Of a stretch of DNA of 10,804 bases, positions 1 through 7,293 are shown in pieces (positions within the stretch are counted from its first letter, which is position 1; every line of letters begins with the position of its first letter). The position numbers and the translations under genes were made by a program. The notes under the pieces are model-generated. The model was not told where the DNA came from. It did no database searches and worked only from the letters and a program-made list of their open reading frames with translations. The DNA lies in the NCBI GenBank assembly GCA_001275005.1, contig JWZX01001474.1:1-10804 (forward strand), in the 5' to 3' direction. Origin of the DNA: Chrysochromulina tobinii. Its lineage: Eukaryota; Haptophyta; Prymnesiales; Chrysochromulinaceae.

Positions 1-311
1 TCCCCTTTCGAGCTCGCGTCCTTAGGGAGGCGACCACGCCGGCGTGGGCACGCCTCCCTAACGATGCAGAGGGACGTCAGAACCGGGGCACGGGACGGGG
101 AGGCGAAGTTTGATATCAAGTGTAATTTCGAGCGACCGCACCTTAGCTCAATTGGCAATCTCGTACGAGACTATACGAGACGTGGTCCCCCCCTCGACAG
201 AGAGAGGAGACAAACACATCCCATCAATCTACCTGAAGGGGTCCGTCCCTGGGCCAGTACCTGCCTTCCCTGAGGCCAGCCTGACGCGTCGTGGGCGCCG
301 TTCCACATGTC
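1..311. other. Non-coding left margin, downstream of the EF-hand/WD40 gene
   Basis: This is the sequence past the stop codon of the minus-strand EF-hand/WD40 gene. No convincing coding frame is seen; the two short plus-strand frames here are only 69 codons each and have no recognisable content. It contains the long palindrome at 22-61 and a 12-bp perfect palindrome, TCTCGTACGAGA, at 159-170. A word resembling a tRNA A box (TAGCTCAATTGG) is present near 144-155, but no matching B box or acceptor stem follows. Confidence 0.6.
22..61. repeat. Near-perfect 40-bp palindrome (hairpin)
   Basis: The outer arms TTAGGGAGGCG (22-32) and CGCCTCCCTAA (51-61) are exact reverse complements over 11 bp. The middle (34-47, CCACGCCGGCGTGG) is itself a perfect 14-bp palindrome. 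The only interruptions are one unpaired base on the left (33) and three on the right (48-50). As RNA or extruded DNA this would form a very stable stem of about 18 bp with almost no loop. Its role is unknown: it could be a remnant of a small inverted-repeat element or a structured downstream element. Confidence 0.85.
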
Positions 312-3300
312 TCACATGAAGCGCATGCGCTCCATGCGCTCGCCCTTCTCGGCGCGCTCGCGGCGCGTGATCTTGCCGAGCGGGTGGACTTTCATAGGCT
401 CGCGTGGCGGCGGTTTGTTGATCTTGGCCTCCTCGCGCTGCCGAAAGAATTGGTCGGTCGCAAAGGTCGTCAGCCCCGGTCCTCGGCCTGTCTCTTCCTG
501 GTACTCGCGAAAACGGGCGCGGAGCAACGCGCGCGAGCGCTCCTCCGCTCGCCGAAGGATGGTTGCGTCGTCGAGCGCGCCGCCAGCGAGGCCGCCGGCG
601 CCCGCGGCGCGCCGCTCGCCGAGCGGCGGCAGCACGGGCGCGGAGGCCGCCTGCCGGAGCGCGGCGGATGAGGGACGTCGTCCGAAGGCGAGTGGGCCGG
701 AGCCCGCGGCCGATTGAGAGGTCGAGAGGAGCGCGAAGACGCCTTGCTGCGCGCCGTGGGTGAGCAGCGCGTCGCGCTCGCTCGCAGGGTTGTCGTAGCG
801 CTCGCCCTCGCCGTGCCCGCCGTGGGTGGGCGCCTGCGCGCGTGCCGCCGTGCGCATGCCCGCACGCCGAAAGTGTTTGGCGATGACGTCGATCATCGGC
901 CGGATGCGCGCCTGTTCCTCAACGCTCATCGTGCAGGGAGCGGCGGGGATGGGAGCGACGGGATCGTCGTCCGCAAGGGCGGTGAGGAAGGCGCTCGAGC
1001 CGGCGCCGGACCTGCCGCGCCTGGGAGTGCGCTCGTTGGAGGCGCTCCCGTCGCTCGGAGGATGCGCCCACGACGACGCCGGCTCGAGCAGCGCGGTTGG
1101 TGGCGGCGGTGCGTACGTGTCCTGCTCGGTGACGCGCCAGCGCTCGGCGCCCAGCCTGCCCACGTGCTGCCCGTCGAGCGTCCACAGGCGGCACTCGTCG
1201 CCCGCGCCCGTCATCAGCAGTGGCGTGAAGTCGAGCACCGTCCCAAAAGGCTCCGCCCTCTCGCCTACCGGTCGCTCGCCACGGCGCGCGGGCCGCCGGG
1301 CGGCGGGACCCGGACCGGAGGCGCCGTGTTGAGCGAGCGCCATCTCCAGCATCGGCTTGGGCGGCGGCGCCGTCGTGGGCGCCGCTCCACCTCCGCCCGC
1401 GCCATCCGCGCCGCCCGTGCCGGCGGCTTCGGGCGCGAGGCGAGGCACGAGACCTTCCCACGCGGCGGCGAGGATGGAGGTGCTCAGCACCGCCTCGCCG
1501 TGGGCGTGCCATCGCGCGAGCGGTCGCAGGCAGCGATAGATCCTCTCCTTGGCCGAGAGCGCGTTCGCGTCGCCGTCGGACATGTTCTCGGCGGAGGCGT
1601 CGCCGGTGACGCGCGCGACGGTCGTCATGGGGATGAGTTGGCCGGAGAGGGCGGGGCGAAGGGCGCTCCCGTCCCACAAGCCCACGCGCCCCTCGCTGTC
1701 GCCCGCGACGAGCACCCCGGCGCGCGCGTTCCAGTGGAGCGTCGTGATGAGCGCCGCGGCAGACGAGTACAACCCTGGGGCGGGGGTGAGCGGCAGCACG
1801 TGGAGCAGCTGGGCAGCAGAGGCCGACCAGAGCCGCAGGCGGCCGTCGGAGCCCGCCGTGACGAGGAGGGGCGTGGCCGTCTCGCCATCGAGCTTGATGA
1901 GTGCGAGCCGCTCGACCGCGACGCACGTGGTGGTCGTCACGAACTTGTGCGCCGAGGCCGAGGACGGGTTGACGCGCGGCTGCGGCGTGAGCGGCTGGTG
2001 GTGCAGCTGGCTCCGGATTTGGCCCGAGCCGAAATTCCAGAGCATCACGAACGCATCGTTCGAGCCGGTCGCGAGCATGTTGGGCGCGGCAAAGTCGAGG
2101 CACGTCACGTCCGCGCGGTGGCCGCGGAGCACGCGCGAGCAGCTGACGACAAAGCTCTGGTTGTCGCGCTGGTCGGCCCACACCCACACCTCGCGCGACC
2201 AGCCGACGGCGACAATGTACGCGAGGTTGGCCACAAGCATCCCCTGGATCGCCGTCAGCTCGCAAGCGCCCGTCGCGTCGGCTCGCGGCGGCTCGCACTC
2301 GCCCAAGACGGCGCCGGAGCTGAAGTTGAGGATCTTGACTCGGCCGTTGCGCTGGCCGACGAGCAGCCGACGGCCAGAGTGGTCGAAGGCGATGCAGCTC
2401 GCCGCGTCGCCGCCCACGCTGCTCGCGGCAGCGGTCGTGTCCATCAGTTGGAACCGATGGCACACGTCGCCGTCGGCACAGTGAAAGGAGCGGACGGTGG
2501 AGATGTCATCGACCGCCAACGCGATCGCGAGGCTGGCCGACGAGACGGCGGAAAGGAGCATGCGCTGCTTGTCGCCGCCACCGCCGCCGCCGCTCGGCGA
2601 GGGCGGGCGCGGCGAGGGCGGGCGCGGCGAGGGCGGGCGGGGCGCGGCGTTGCCGGCCGGTTTGGCGTCGATGGAGACGAAGGCGCTCGGGGCGGTGTGC
2701 GCGATGAGCAATGTGCGGAGCGTGGCATCATAGAGCAGCGCCGTCACGGGCGCTCCGTGGGGCGAGTCGATGACTTGAACGCTCACGAAGCGGCGCACGC
2801 ACCAAATGCGTACGCAGGCGTCCGTATCGACGCTAATGAGCTGATGATGCTCATCATCGATGGCGACGTCAACGACGGCGGCCGCGTGCCCATAAAAGGT
2901 GGAGATCGGCTCGGCGATCGAGAGTGACCACCAGTGCACGTGGCGCTCGAGCCCACAAGTGGCGACCGCCGCGTGCTTCTGCGAGTAGCAGAAGGCGTGC
3001 ATCGGCTTCTGCGTGGGAGAGGTGAGCAGGTAGCGTGGTCGCAGGTCGCCGTGCACGCCGAGCGTGTGCACGCGGAGGGTGCCGTCGTCGGCGCAGCTCA
3101 CGAGGCCGCCCGCCTCCTTGACGAAGGCGAGGCGGCGCACCCACTCGTCATGAATGCTGCTCACGAGGCGCGCTTGGAGGCGGGACGCGACGAGCTCGTC
3201 CAAGTCGTGCACCTCGAGATTCCCATTCTGGTCGGCGACGGCGAGGCAGCAGGCCCAGTCCTTGCTCACGTCGGGCTGCTCGATCAGGCACAGCGCGGTC

Positions 3301-4235
3301 GCCACGGTCGGCAGCCGCCACGCGCGCTGCGGGCGCAGCGTCGTCGTGTCCATCATCAGCAAGCGCGAGTGCGCCGTCACGATGGCCAGCCGGCGGTGCG
3401 CCGGGCAGTAGACCGCCGCATGCGCCCAGCCCTTCTCGGCGAGGGCGAGGGTCTTCGTGTGCTCCAGCCGCCCGCGTGACCACAGGCGCAGCGTCGCGTC
3501 CCGCCCAAGGGTCACGTACTTGTCCTTGTCGGGCAGCGGCACGATGTGCGAGACGGGCGCCGTGTGTGCCGCCGTGCTCGGGTTTGGAAGCGCGTCCGTG
3601 CTCGGCAGGTAGCGATTGGAGTCATCGTCGCCGCCCTTGTCGCGCTGCAGCAGAAAGGTCAGCAGCTCCTCCCAGGTGACGCGCCCGTCCGAGTCGGCGT
3701 CGATCTGCATGAACAGCCGCCTCAGCTCCTGCGGCGAGCGCAACGTCCAGACCTGCGAGAGCGCGCGCACAAACTCGCCAACGGTTAGGCCGTCACTGTA
3801 CGCCACGTCGTTCTCGAGGTGGCGCTTGAGCGCGACGAGCTCGCTGATGCCCTGCTCGCCCTCGCCGATGCTGCCCATGGCCGGCACGGCCGGCGCCGGC
3901 GCCTCTTCGGCTGCGTCGGTCTGCGAGACCTCGGCCATCCATTTGGCAAGCGATGGCGGCCGGTAGTCGGGCTCATCCTCCTCCTCCAGCGGATTGTCAT
4001 CGAACCCGGACGATTTGATCTGCTCGAGCAGCGGGTGCGAGAGCCGCTCCGCCACCAGGCGTCGCAGCATGGTCCGCGCCTTGGCACCAGACGTCTGCCT
4101 GGCGAGCATCTCGCGCTTGGCAAACCGCTTGGCCTGTCGCACCTCGGCCATCGAGTCATCCGACTCGTCGCGCACGAGCATGACCGCCGACGCCTTGGAG
4201 GGCGGTTGGGATGCGGCCGGCGGCGCGTGCGGCAT
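312..4235 (-). CDS. EF-hand and WD40-repeat protein (WDR49-like), probable flagellar protein
   Basis: This is one uninterrupted 1307-residue frame from ATG at 4235 to TGA at 312. A charged N-terminal region is followed by an EF-hand with a complete 12-residue calcium loop, DADSDGRVTWEE (residues 179-190). From about residue 228 to 1030 there are ten or more WD40-type blades, for example LRLWSRG near 250, VRIWCVRR near 476, VMLWNFGSG near 731, LRLWSASA near 801 and VGLWDGS near 851. That is enough for two beta-propellers. Glycine/proline-rich inserts lie at 531-554 and 936-960. The tail beyond 1100 is basic and of low complexity. EF-hand plus tandem WD40 is the architecture of the WDR49/WDR64 family, whose WDR49 member is a ciliary protein (CFAP337); an axonemal role here is inferred. 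The length exceeds the usual family size because of the inserts and tail. It is divergently transcribed from the hydrolase gene. Family assignment is confident, exact orthology is not. Confidence 0.88.
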   Translation of the reverse strand: MPHAPPAASQPPSKASAVMLVRDESDDSMAEVRQAKRFAKREMLARQTSGAKARTMLRRLVAERLSHPLLEQIKSSGFDDNPLEEEDEPDYRPPSLAKWMAEVSQTDAAEEAPAPAVPAMGSIGEGEQGISELVALKRHLENDVAYSDGLTVGEFVRALSQVWTLRSPQELRRLFMQIDADSDGRVTWEELLTFLLQRDKGGDDDSNRYLPSTDALPNPSTAAHTAPVSHIVPLPDKDKYVTLGRDATLRLWSRGRLEHTKTLALAEKGWAHAAVYCPAHRRLAIVTAHSRLLMMDTTTLRPQRAWRLPTVATALCLIEQPDVSKDWACCLAVADQNGNLEVHDLDELVASRLQARLVSSIHDEWVRRLAFVKEAGGLVSCADDGTLRVHTLGVHGDLRPRYLLTSPTQKPMHAFCYSQKHAAVATCGLERHVHWWSLSIAEPISTFYGHAAAVVDVAIDDEHHQLISVDTDACVRIWCVRRFVSVQVIDSPHGAPVTALLYDATLRTLLIAHTAPSAFVSIDAKPAGNAAPRPPSPRPPSPRPPSPSGGGGGGDKQRMLLSAVSSASLAIALAVDDISTVRSFHCADGDVCHRFQLMDTTAAASSVGGDAASCIAFDHSGRRLLVGQRNGRVKILNFSSGAVLGECEPPRADATGACELTAIQGMLVANLAYIVAVGWSREVWVWADQRDNQSFVVSCSRVLRGHRADVTCLDFAAPNMLATGSNDAFVMLWNFGSGQIRSQLHHQPLTPQPRVNPSSASAHKFVTTTTCVAVERLALIKLDGETATPLLVTAGSDGRLRLWSASAAQLLHVLPLTPAPGLYSSAAALITTLHWNARAGVLVAGDSEGRVGLWDGSALRPALSGQLIPMTTVARVTGDASAENMSDGDANALSAKERIYRCLRPLARWHAHGEAVLSTSILAAAWEGLVPRLAPEAAGTGGADGAGGGGAAPTTAPPPKPMLEMALAQHGASGPGPAARRPARRGERPVGERAEPFGTVLDFTPLLMTGAGDECRLWTLDGQHVGRLGAERWRVTEQDTYAPPPPTALLEPASSWAHPPSDGSASNERTPRRGRSGAGSSAFLTALADDDPVAPIPAAPCTMSVEEQARIRPMIDVIAKHFRRAGMRTAARAQAPTHGGHGEGERYDNPASERDALLTHGAQQGVFALLSTSQSAAGSGPLAFGRRPSSAALRQAASAPVLPPLGERRAAGAGGLAGGALDDATILRRAEERSRALLRARFREYQEETGRGPGLTTFATDQFFRQREEAKINKPPPREPMKVHPLGKITRRERAEKGERMERMRFM
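2596..2640 (-). repeat. 15-bp tandem repeat, three copies, inside the WD40 gene
   Basis: Three consecutive 15-bp units (GGCGAGGGCGGGCGC on the plus strand, the last differing at one base) code in frame for a PRPPS repeat, next to a run of six glycine codons (about 2578-2595). The tract forms a flexible insert at about residues 531-554, between two WD40 blades. The unit is a multiple of three, so copy-number change would not break the frame. Confidence 0.85.
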
Positions 4236-4375
4236 TGCGAAGCGAAACCGGCGAACTTCGGAACCTTATCAAGTCTGTCACCGACGGCCTCTAACAGCGG
4301 AGTTCGAGCTACAAGACTCAGCGAGGTCCCTCACAAACGCCTCTCGATCCCTGATTGCTAGTCCCATCACATCCA
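4236..4375. promoter_or_regulatory. Short divergent intergenic region, likely bidirectional promoter
   Basis: Only 140 bp separate the ATG of the minus-strand EF-hand/WD40 gene from the ATG of the plus-strand hydrolase gene, so both 5' UTRs and core promoters must lie here or overlap the genes. GC content is visibly lower than in either gene. No TATA box or other core element could be recognised. The call rests on the head-to-head arrangement alone. Confidence 0.45.
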
Positions 4376-5944
4376 ATGCGGGTCGACACGACGACCTGGG
4401 CGAGCTCGCGGCCGTCGCTCCTTCAGCCTCCGGCCGCTCTCGACCTCGCCAAGCTCTCCAGTGTGGAGCGCTTTGGCGCCGCATGCGTGGCGCTTCCGGT
4501 CGGTGCAGTCCCTCTCGCCCGCCGCCTGCCGTTGCAAGGGCGACTCACGGTGAGCCTTGCCCTGCTCGCGGCTGCGGCACGCATTGTGCTCGTCTTCGCC
4601 GCGTTGCGCCTCGGCCGGCGCTTGCAGAAGCAAGCCGGCGTGCTCGTGTCGGAGCGCCAGGCGGCCGTCGAAGGCTCCAACTTTGTGGAGCTCGCCGAGG
4701 GAGCTCGGGTGCACTACTTGCTGTCCGAGCCGCCGCATGTGCCGCCGCTGCCGGCCGATGGCACCACGCGCCGGCGAGCTCCGCCGCTGCTCGTCCACCT
4801 CAACCACGGCTTTGGGGCCAACGCGTTCACGCTCGACCCGCTCATCGAGTCGCTCGGCTCCGCCATGCGAGCGCGTGCGCCGCCGGGCGCGCCGCTCTGG
4901 CTGTGCGCGCACGACCGGCTCGGGTTTGGGCTCTCGTCCCGGCCGCGCGAGGCGCGTGAGTACGGCGTCGCGTGCGGTGCGGCACTCGGCCTCGGGCTCC
5001 TCGACGCCTTGCCCCTCGGCGACGCTTCGGATCGCACGGCATGCCGCACCATCTTTGTGGGTCACTCGCTCGGCGCCAGCCTGAGCGCCCGAATGGCCGT
5101 GCTCGAGCGTGCGCGTGTGTCGCCGCGCCGGCTGCTGCAGCTCGCAGGCCTTGCCGCAACGGGCACGGGCGACGGGGAGGCGCACGCGCCTCTCCGGCCA
5201 GCGGCGGCCGCGATCGTCCTCATCGCGCCCGCCCTCGTCGCGGGAGCCTCGGCACTGCCACCAGCCGAAGGCGTTGTCGAGGCGCCCGCGCCCTCGCCCT
5301 CGCCCTCGCCCTCGCCCTCGGCCTCGCCGTCGCCGGCTCGACGCCGCCCTCGGGCAGCGGCGCTGGTCGCGGGCATGGGTGCGGCGCTCGGCACGGCGTC
5401 TCAAGCGTCACTCCTCCTCCTCGTTCGCGCCATCATCCTCCCCCTCCTCTGGTCCGCACGCTTTTGGAAACAGGGCGTTGGGGCGGCCTACGCGGATGCT
5501 GCGCGGCTGGCACCGCCGATGCTCACTCGCTATCGCTGGCCGGCGCAGGTGGCCGGCGCCGACCGGGGCGTGGCATGCTTCGTGCTCAGCGCGCTGCTCG
5601 GGGCGCGTCAACTCCGCACAGCGGACTTCACAAGCGTCGGCGCGCCCGAGGCCAGAGACGTCGAGGCCAGAGATGCTGAGGCGCGAGCGGCGGCTGCGCT
5701 CGCGATGACGGACGCGCAGCTGGTGCGTGCGCTGCGCGAGGCCGAGGTACCCGTGCTGATCGTGCACGGCACCGACGACCGCCTTGTACCGCTCAGCAAC
5801 TCGCGCCGACTCGCGCAGCAGCTCGGCCCGTTGGCCACCCTCGTCGAGCTGCCCGGCTGCGGCCACTGCCCCCAAGAGGAGGACCCGGAGCGCGTCGCGG
5901 AGGAGGTCAGCGCCTTCCTGAAGGCGAGGCAGGTGTTGGAGTGA
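4376..5944 (+). CDS. Alpha/beta hydrolase with N-terminal membrane anchor
   Basis: The 522-residue protein starts at ATG 4376 (MRVDTTTW); in-frame codons just upstream include a TTG but no ATG. A hydrophobic stretch at about 57-79 followed by arginines suggests a signal anchor. The hydrolase core begins near residue 103. It shows the oxyanion motif LNHGFGANAF (142-151), AHDRLGFGLSSRP (178-190), and the nucleophile elbow GHSLG with Ser231. Asp467 in HGTDD is the likely catalytic acid and His497 in GCGHCPQEEDPERV the likely catalytic histidine, so the triad is complete. A long insert at about 262-400 separates the nucleophile strand from the acid. It contains a Pro-Ser dipeptide tract and a second hydrophobic segment (about 341-360), and probably forms the cap. 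The substrate cannot be told; lipases, epoxide hydrolases and plant-type uncharacterised ABHD proteins all share these motifs. The product is probably membrane-associated. Confidence 0.88.
   Translation: MRVDTTTWASSRPSLLQPPAALDLAKLSSVERFGAACVALPVGAVPLARRLPLQGRLTVSLALLAAAARIVLVFAALRLGRRLQKQAGVLVSERQAAVEGSNFVELAEGARVHYLLSEPPHVPPLPADGTTRRRAPPLLVHLNHGFGANAFTLDPLIESLGSAMRARAPPGAPLWLCAHDRLGFGLSSRPREAREYGVACGAALGLGLLDALPLGDASDRTACRTIFVGHSLGASLSARMAVLERARVSPRRLLQLAGLAATGTGDGEAHAPLRPAAAAIVLIAPALVAGASALPPAEGVVEAPAPSPSPSPSPSASPSPARRRPRAAALVAGMGAALGTASQASLLLLVRAIILPLLWSARFWKQGVGAAYADAARLAPPMLTRYRWPAQVAGADRGVACFVLSALLGARQLRTADFTSVGAPEARDVEARDAEARAAAALAMTDAQLVRALREAEVPVLIVHGTDDRLVPLSNSRRLAQQLGPLATLVELPGCGHCPQEEDPERVAEEVSAFLKARQVLE
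5291..5332 (+). repeat. Hexanucleotide tract CCCTCG inside the hydrolase gene
   Basis: Five exact CCCTCG units (5291-5320) are followed by two diverged ones (GCCTCG, CCGTCG). In the hydrolase frame they encode alternating Pro and Ser/Ala at about residues 306-320. This is a low-complexity linker within the cap insert and likely varies in length between strains without breaking the frame. Confidence 0.85.
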
Positions 5945-5979
5945 GGACGGCGTGGAGAAGACCACTGCGACTTCACATC

Positions 5980-6159
5980 TTCAGACTTCACCGTACATGC
6001 TACATCGTCACTGTCAGCTCAAAGACCCCAATGCAAAGAGGCACAGCGCTCACACGGACGACACTCACATGTATTCACTGTATAACATTAACACGTTATC
6101 CGTTAGGATGAAGCCATGGATGAAGCAGTGTACAACGTCGTTCAGACTTCAGAGTTCAG
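5980..6159 (+). repeat. Dispersed 11-bp direct repeat TTCAGACTTCA and TTCAG triplet
   Basis: TTCAGACTTCA occurs at 5980-5990 and again at 6141-6151. The second copy continues so that TTCAG recurs at 6141, 6148 and 6155, a 7-bp spacing. It is a minor repeat of unknown meaning in the hydrolase 3' flank. Confidence 0.6.
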
Positions 6160-6291
6160 CGGACCCGAGTGCCCAGACGAGAAGGCCAGAACCAGACACG
6201 CACCCCAACGCCCGCGCGGCCGGAGACAGTGGGCGAGTGCGTGGAGTCGCCCGGCCGCGCCTCCGCCGCCCCGTACCCCGCGTCCTTGCTC

Positions 6292-6321
6292 CTTCTATCG
6301 AGAGCGTTTACTTCTATCGAG
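6292..6321 (+). repeat. 11-bp direct repeat CTTCTATCGAG
   Basis: CTTCTATCGAG occurs exactly at 6292-6302 and 6311-6321, 19 bp apart, within otherwise very GC-rich DNA. It is short and its function is unknown; it could be a footprint of a small duplication. Confidence 0.6.
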
Positions 6322-6449
6322 TTGAGAGAGGACCACGGTCCACGCCCCGGGCGCCCCTGCTCGGGCCCGCCCCGCGGCCCCGCCCTCGCGGGCCTCCATT
6401 TCGAATTTGTACCCTTCCCGCCCCTCCGGGCATCCTCAGGACCCGGTTT

Positions 6450-7094
6450 TCAACTCGGCGCCTTTAGCGAAATGAACAGGTGATTGTGTAGCCCTAGCAG
6501 ACCGATGCCAATAACGTTCAGAAAATGTGTCGCAACGTGCCACTGCAGCTTGATGATAGACTCTCCTCGATCGTCTTTGAAGTGGAAGATGGGCATCACA
6601 TTGATGACTTGGGAAGAAAGCGGGGCAAATAAGGCAGCTATCAGAAGAGCATTGCTGAGACCTGTACCCCACCAAGAAATAACGGCAGTCAAGCAGACAG
6701 GAACTGTGCTCCACAATGTAACAATGTCTGCTGCACGGAGCCAAGGATGGTGAAACCAGTGGTATAGAACAGACGTTGTTGTCAGAAGTGCACAGCACAA
6801 TCCGAGGACAAGTGCAACGGTATCGCTTGGATAGCAAAGCAGCACCACCGAGGGAATGGCAAAAAGTGAGCCAGACAAGCTGAGCAACCGTGGAAACCGT
6901 GTAGATATCTTGCAGGCACAGCGTACATTGAAGAAAAAAGGGAAGCGTTCCTCTACTGAGGGGCAAATGCCAGCATTGCGCATGGAAAGCTGGTCGGCAT
7001 GAGCGAATGTGCATGGAGTACTAAGTTGGGCGCCTTCATCGCTCAAAGACACACGGACTTTTCTGCACCATGGGCCAGCAGCGAACGCAGTCAT
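6450..7094 (-). CDS. Small multi-pass membrane protein with CREST-superfamily (PAQR/ceramidase-like) metal-site pattern
   Basis: The frame runs 214 codons from ATG at 7094 to TGA at 6450. After about 65 polar, cysteine-containing residues come about five hydrophobic segments (about 69-88, 92-113, 121-141, 146-169 and 184-207). S108-x3-H112 lies in the second segment (TTSVLYHWFHH), D123 starts the third, and H186-x3-H190 lies in the last (LQWHVATHF). In the CREST superfamily (alkaline ceramidases, PAQR/adiponectin receptors, hemolysin III, TMEM8/myomaker) the same Ser, three His and Asp form a zinc hydrolase centre. The S-x3-H and H-x3-H spacings equal those of adiponectin receptors. Family members usually have seven segments, so this is a compact or incomplete version. 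The pyrimidine-rich stretch before residue 63 ends in a plausible AG, so the N-terminus could be mis-modelled if an intron is present. Its base composition is clearly less GC-rich than its neighbours. The fold call is inferred from the motif pattern. Confidence 0.68.
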   Translation of the reverse strand: MTAFAAGPWCRKVRVSLSDEGAQLSTPCTFAHADQLSMRNAGICPSVEERFPFFFNVRCACKISTRFPRLLSLSGSLFAIPSVVLLCYPSDTVALVLGLCCALLTTTSVLYHWFHHPWLRAADIVTLWSTVPVCLTAVISWWGTGLSNALLIAALFAPLSSQVINVMPIFHFKDDRGESIIKLQWHVATHFLNVIGIGLLGLHNHLFISLKAPS

Positions 7095-7131
7095 GCTGGA
7101 AATGTGGTTGCGTGGGGAGCAATTTCCACAA

Positions 7132-7186
7132 TACTAGACCGGTAAAAAGACACCGGGGGAGCCGGGATACCTTACTAGACCGGTAA
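7132..7186 (+). repeat. 14-bp direct repeat TACTAGACCGGTAA, two copies
   Basis: TACTAGACCGGTAA is present exactly at 7132-7145 and 7173-7186, 41 bp apart start to start. It lies just upstream (minus-strand sense) of the start codon of the CREST-like gene, so it could be a paired regulatory site for that gene or the end of a repeat element. No protein-binding identity is recognised. Confidence 0.7.
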
Positions 7187-7190
7187 CCAG

Positions 7191-7208
7191 AGGAGGATCA
7201 GGAGGATC
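7191..7208 (+). repeat. 9-bp tandem duplication AGGAGGATC
   Basis: Two exact, adjacent copies of AGGAGGATC (7191-7199 and 7200-7208). It is a small tandem duplication at the start of the repeat-rich interval. Confidence 0.7.
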
Positions 7209-7228
7209 CACATGTCCAGAACATAAGA

Positions 7229-7293
7229 AGTCAAGTCAAGTCAAGTCAAGTCCATTCAAGTCATGTCAAGTACGTCGACAAGTATGACAAGTA
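7229..7293 (+). repeat. TCAAG pentanucleotide array, degenerating to the right
   Basis: Four perfect TCAAG units (7231-7250) are followed by decayed copies (TCCATTCAAG, TCATGTCAAG, then GACAAG words to about 7292). The underlying word GTCAAG differs by one base from the GTCGAG word that dominates the two clusters further right, so this array may share an origin with them. Confidence 0.8.

Larger units (their letters stand above)
5945..6449. other. Non-coding interval between hydrolase and membrane-protein genes
   Basis: The two flanking genes converge here, so this should hold both 3' UTRs. The first about 200 bp are of moderate GC with repeated TTCAGACTTCA words. The remainder (about 6160-6440) is extremely GC- and CpG-rich. 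The open frames present start at non-ATG codons or are short and arginine/proline-rich, so no gene is called. No polyadenylation signal could be identified. Confidence 0.55.

Noticed and set aside
130-220. tRNA-like A-box word TAGCTCAATTGG
   Set aside because: No B box (GGTTCGAnTCC-like), no matching D-stem 3' side and no acceptor stem could be found around it.
919-2463. Minus-strand frame of about 514 codons in a different frame inside the WD40 gene
   Set aside because: It is arginine/alanine-rich and without domains; it is a GC-driven shadow of the real frame on the same strand.
714-2927. Long plus-strand open frame (about 737 codons) opposite the EF-hand/WD40 gene
   Set aside because: It starts at TTG, is rich in Arg/Ala/Gly, has no recognisable domain, and is the expected antisense by-product of GC-rich codon bias; the opposite strand has clear WD40 and EF-hand motifs.
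4367-5404. Minus-strand frame of about 345 codons opposite the hydrolase
   Set aside because: It is arginine-rich and low-complexity; the plus-strand frame has a complete catalytic triad.
5952-6467. Plus-strand frame of about 171 codons after the hydrolase
   Set aside because: It starts at GTG, changes composition abruptly at about 6160, has no domain, and overlaps the likely 3' UTRs.
6436-7014. Second minus-strand frame of about 192 codons overlapping the CREST-like gene
   Set aside because: It is cysteine/serine/arginine-rich without coherent membrane segments; the alternative frame has regularly spaced hydrophobic helices and the CREST residue pattern.
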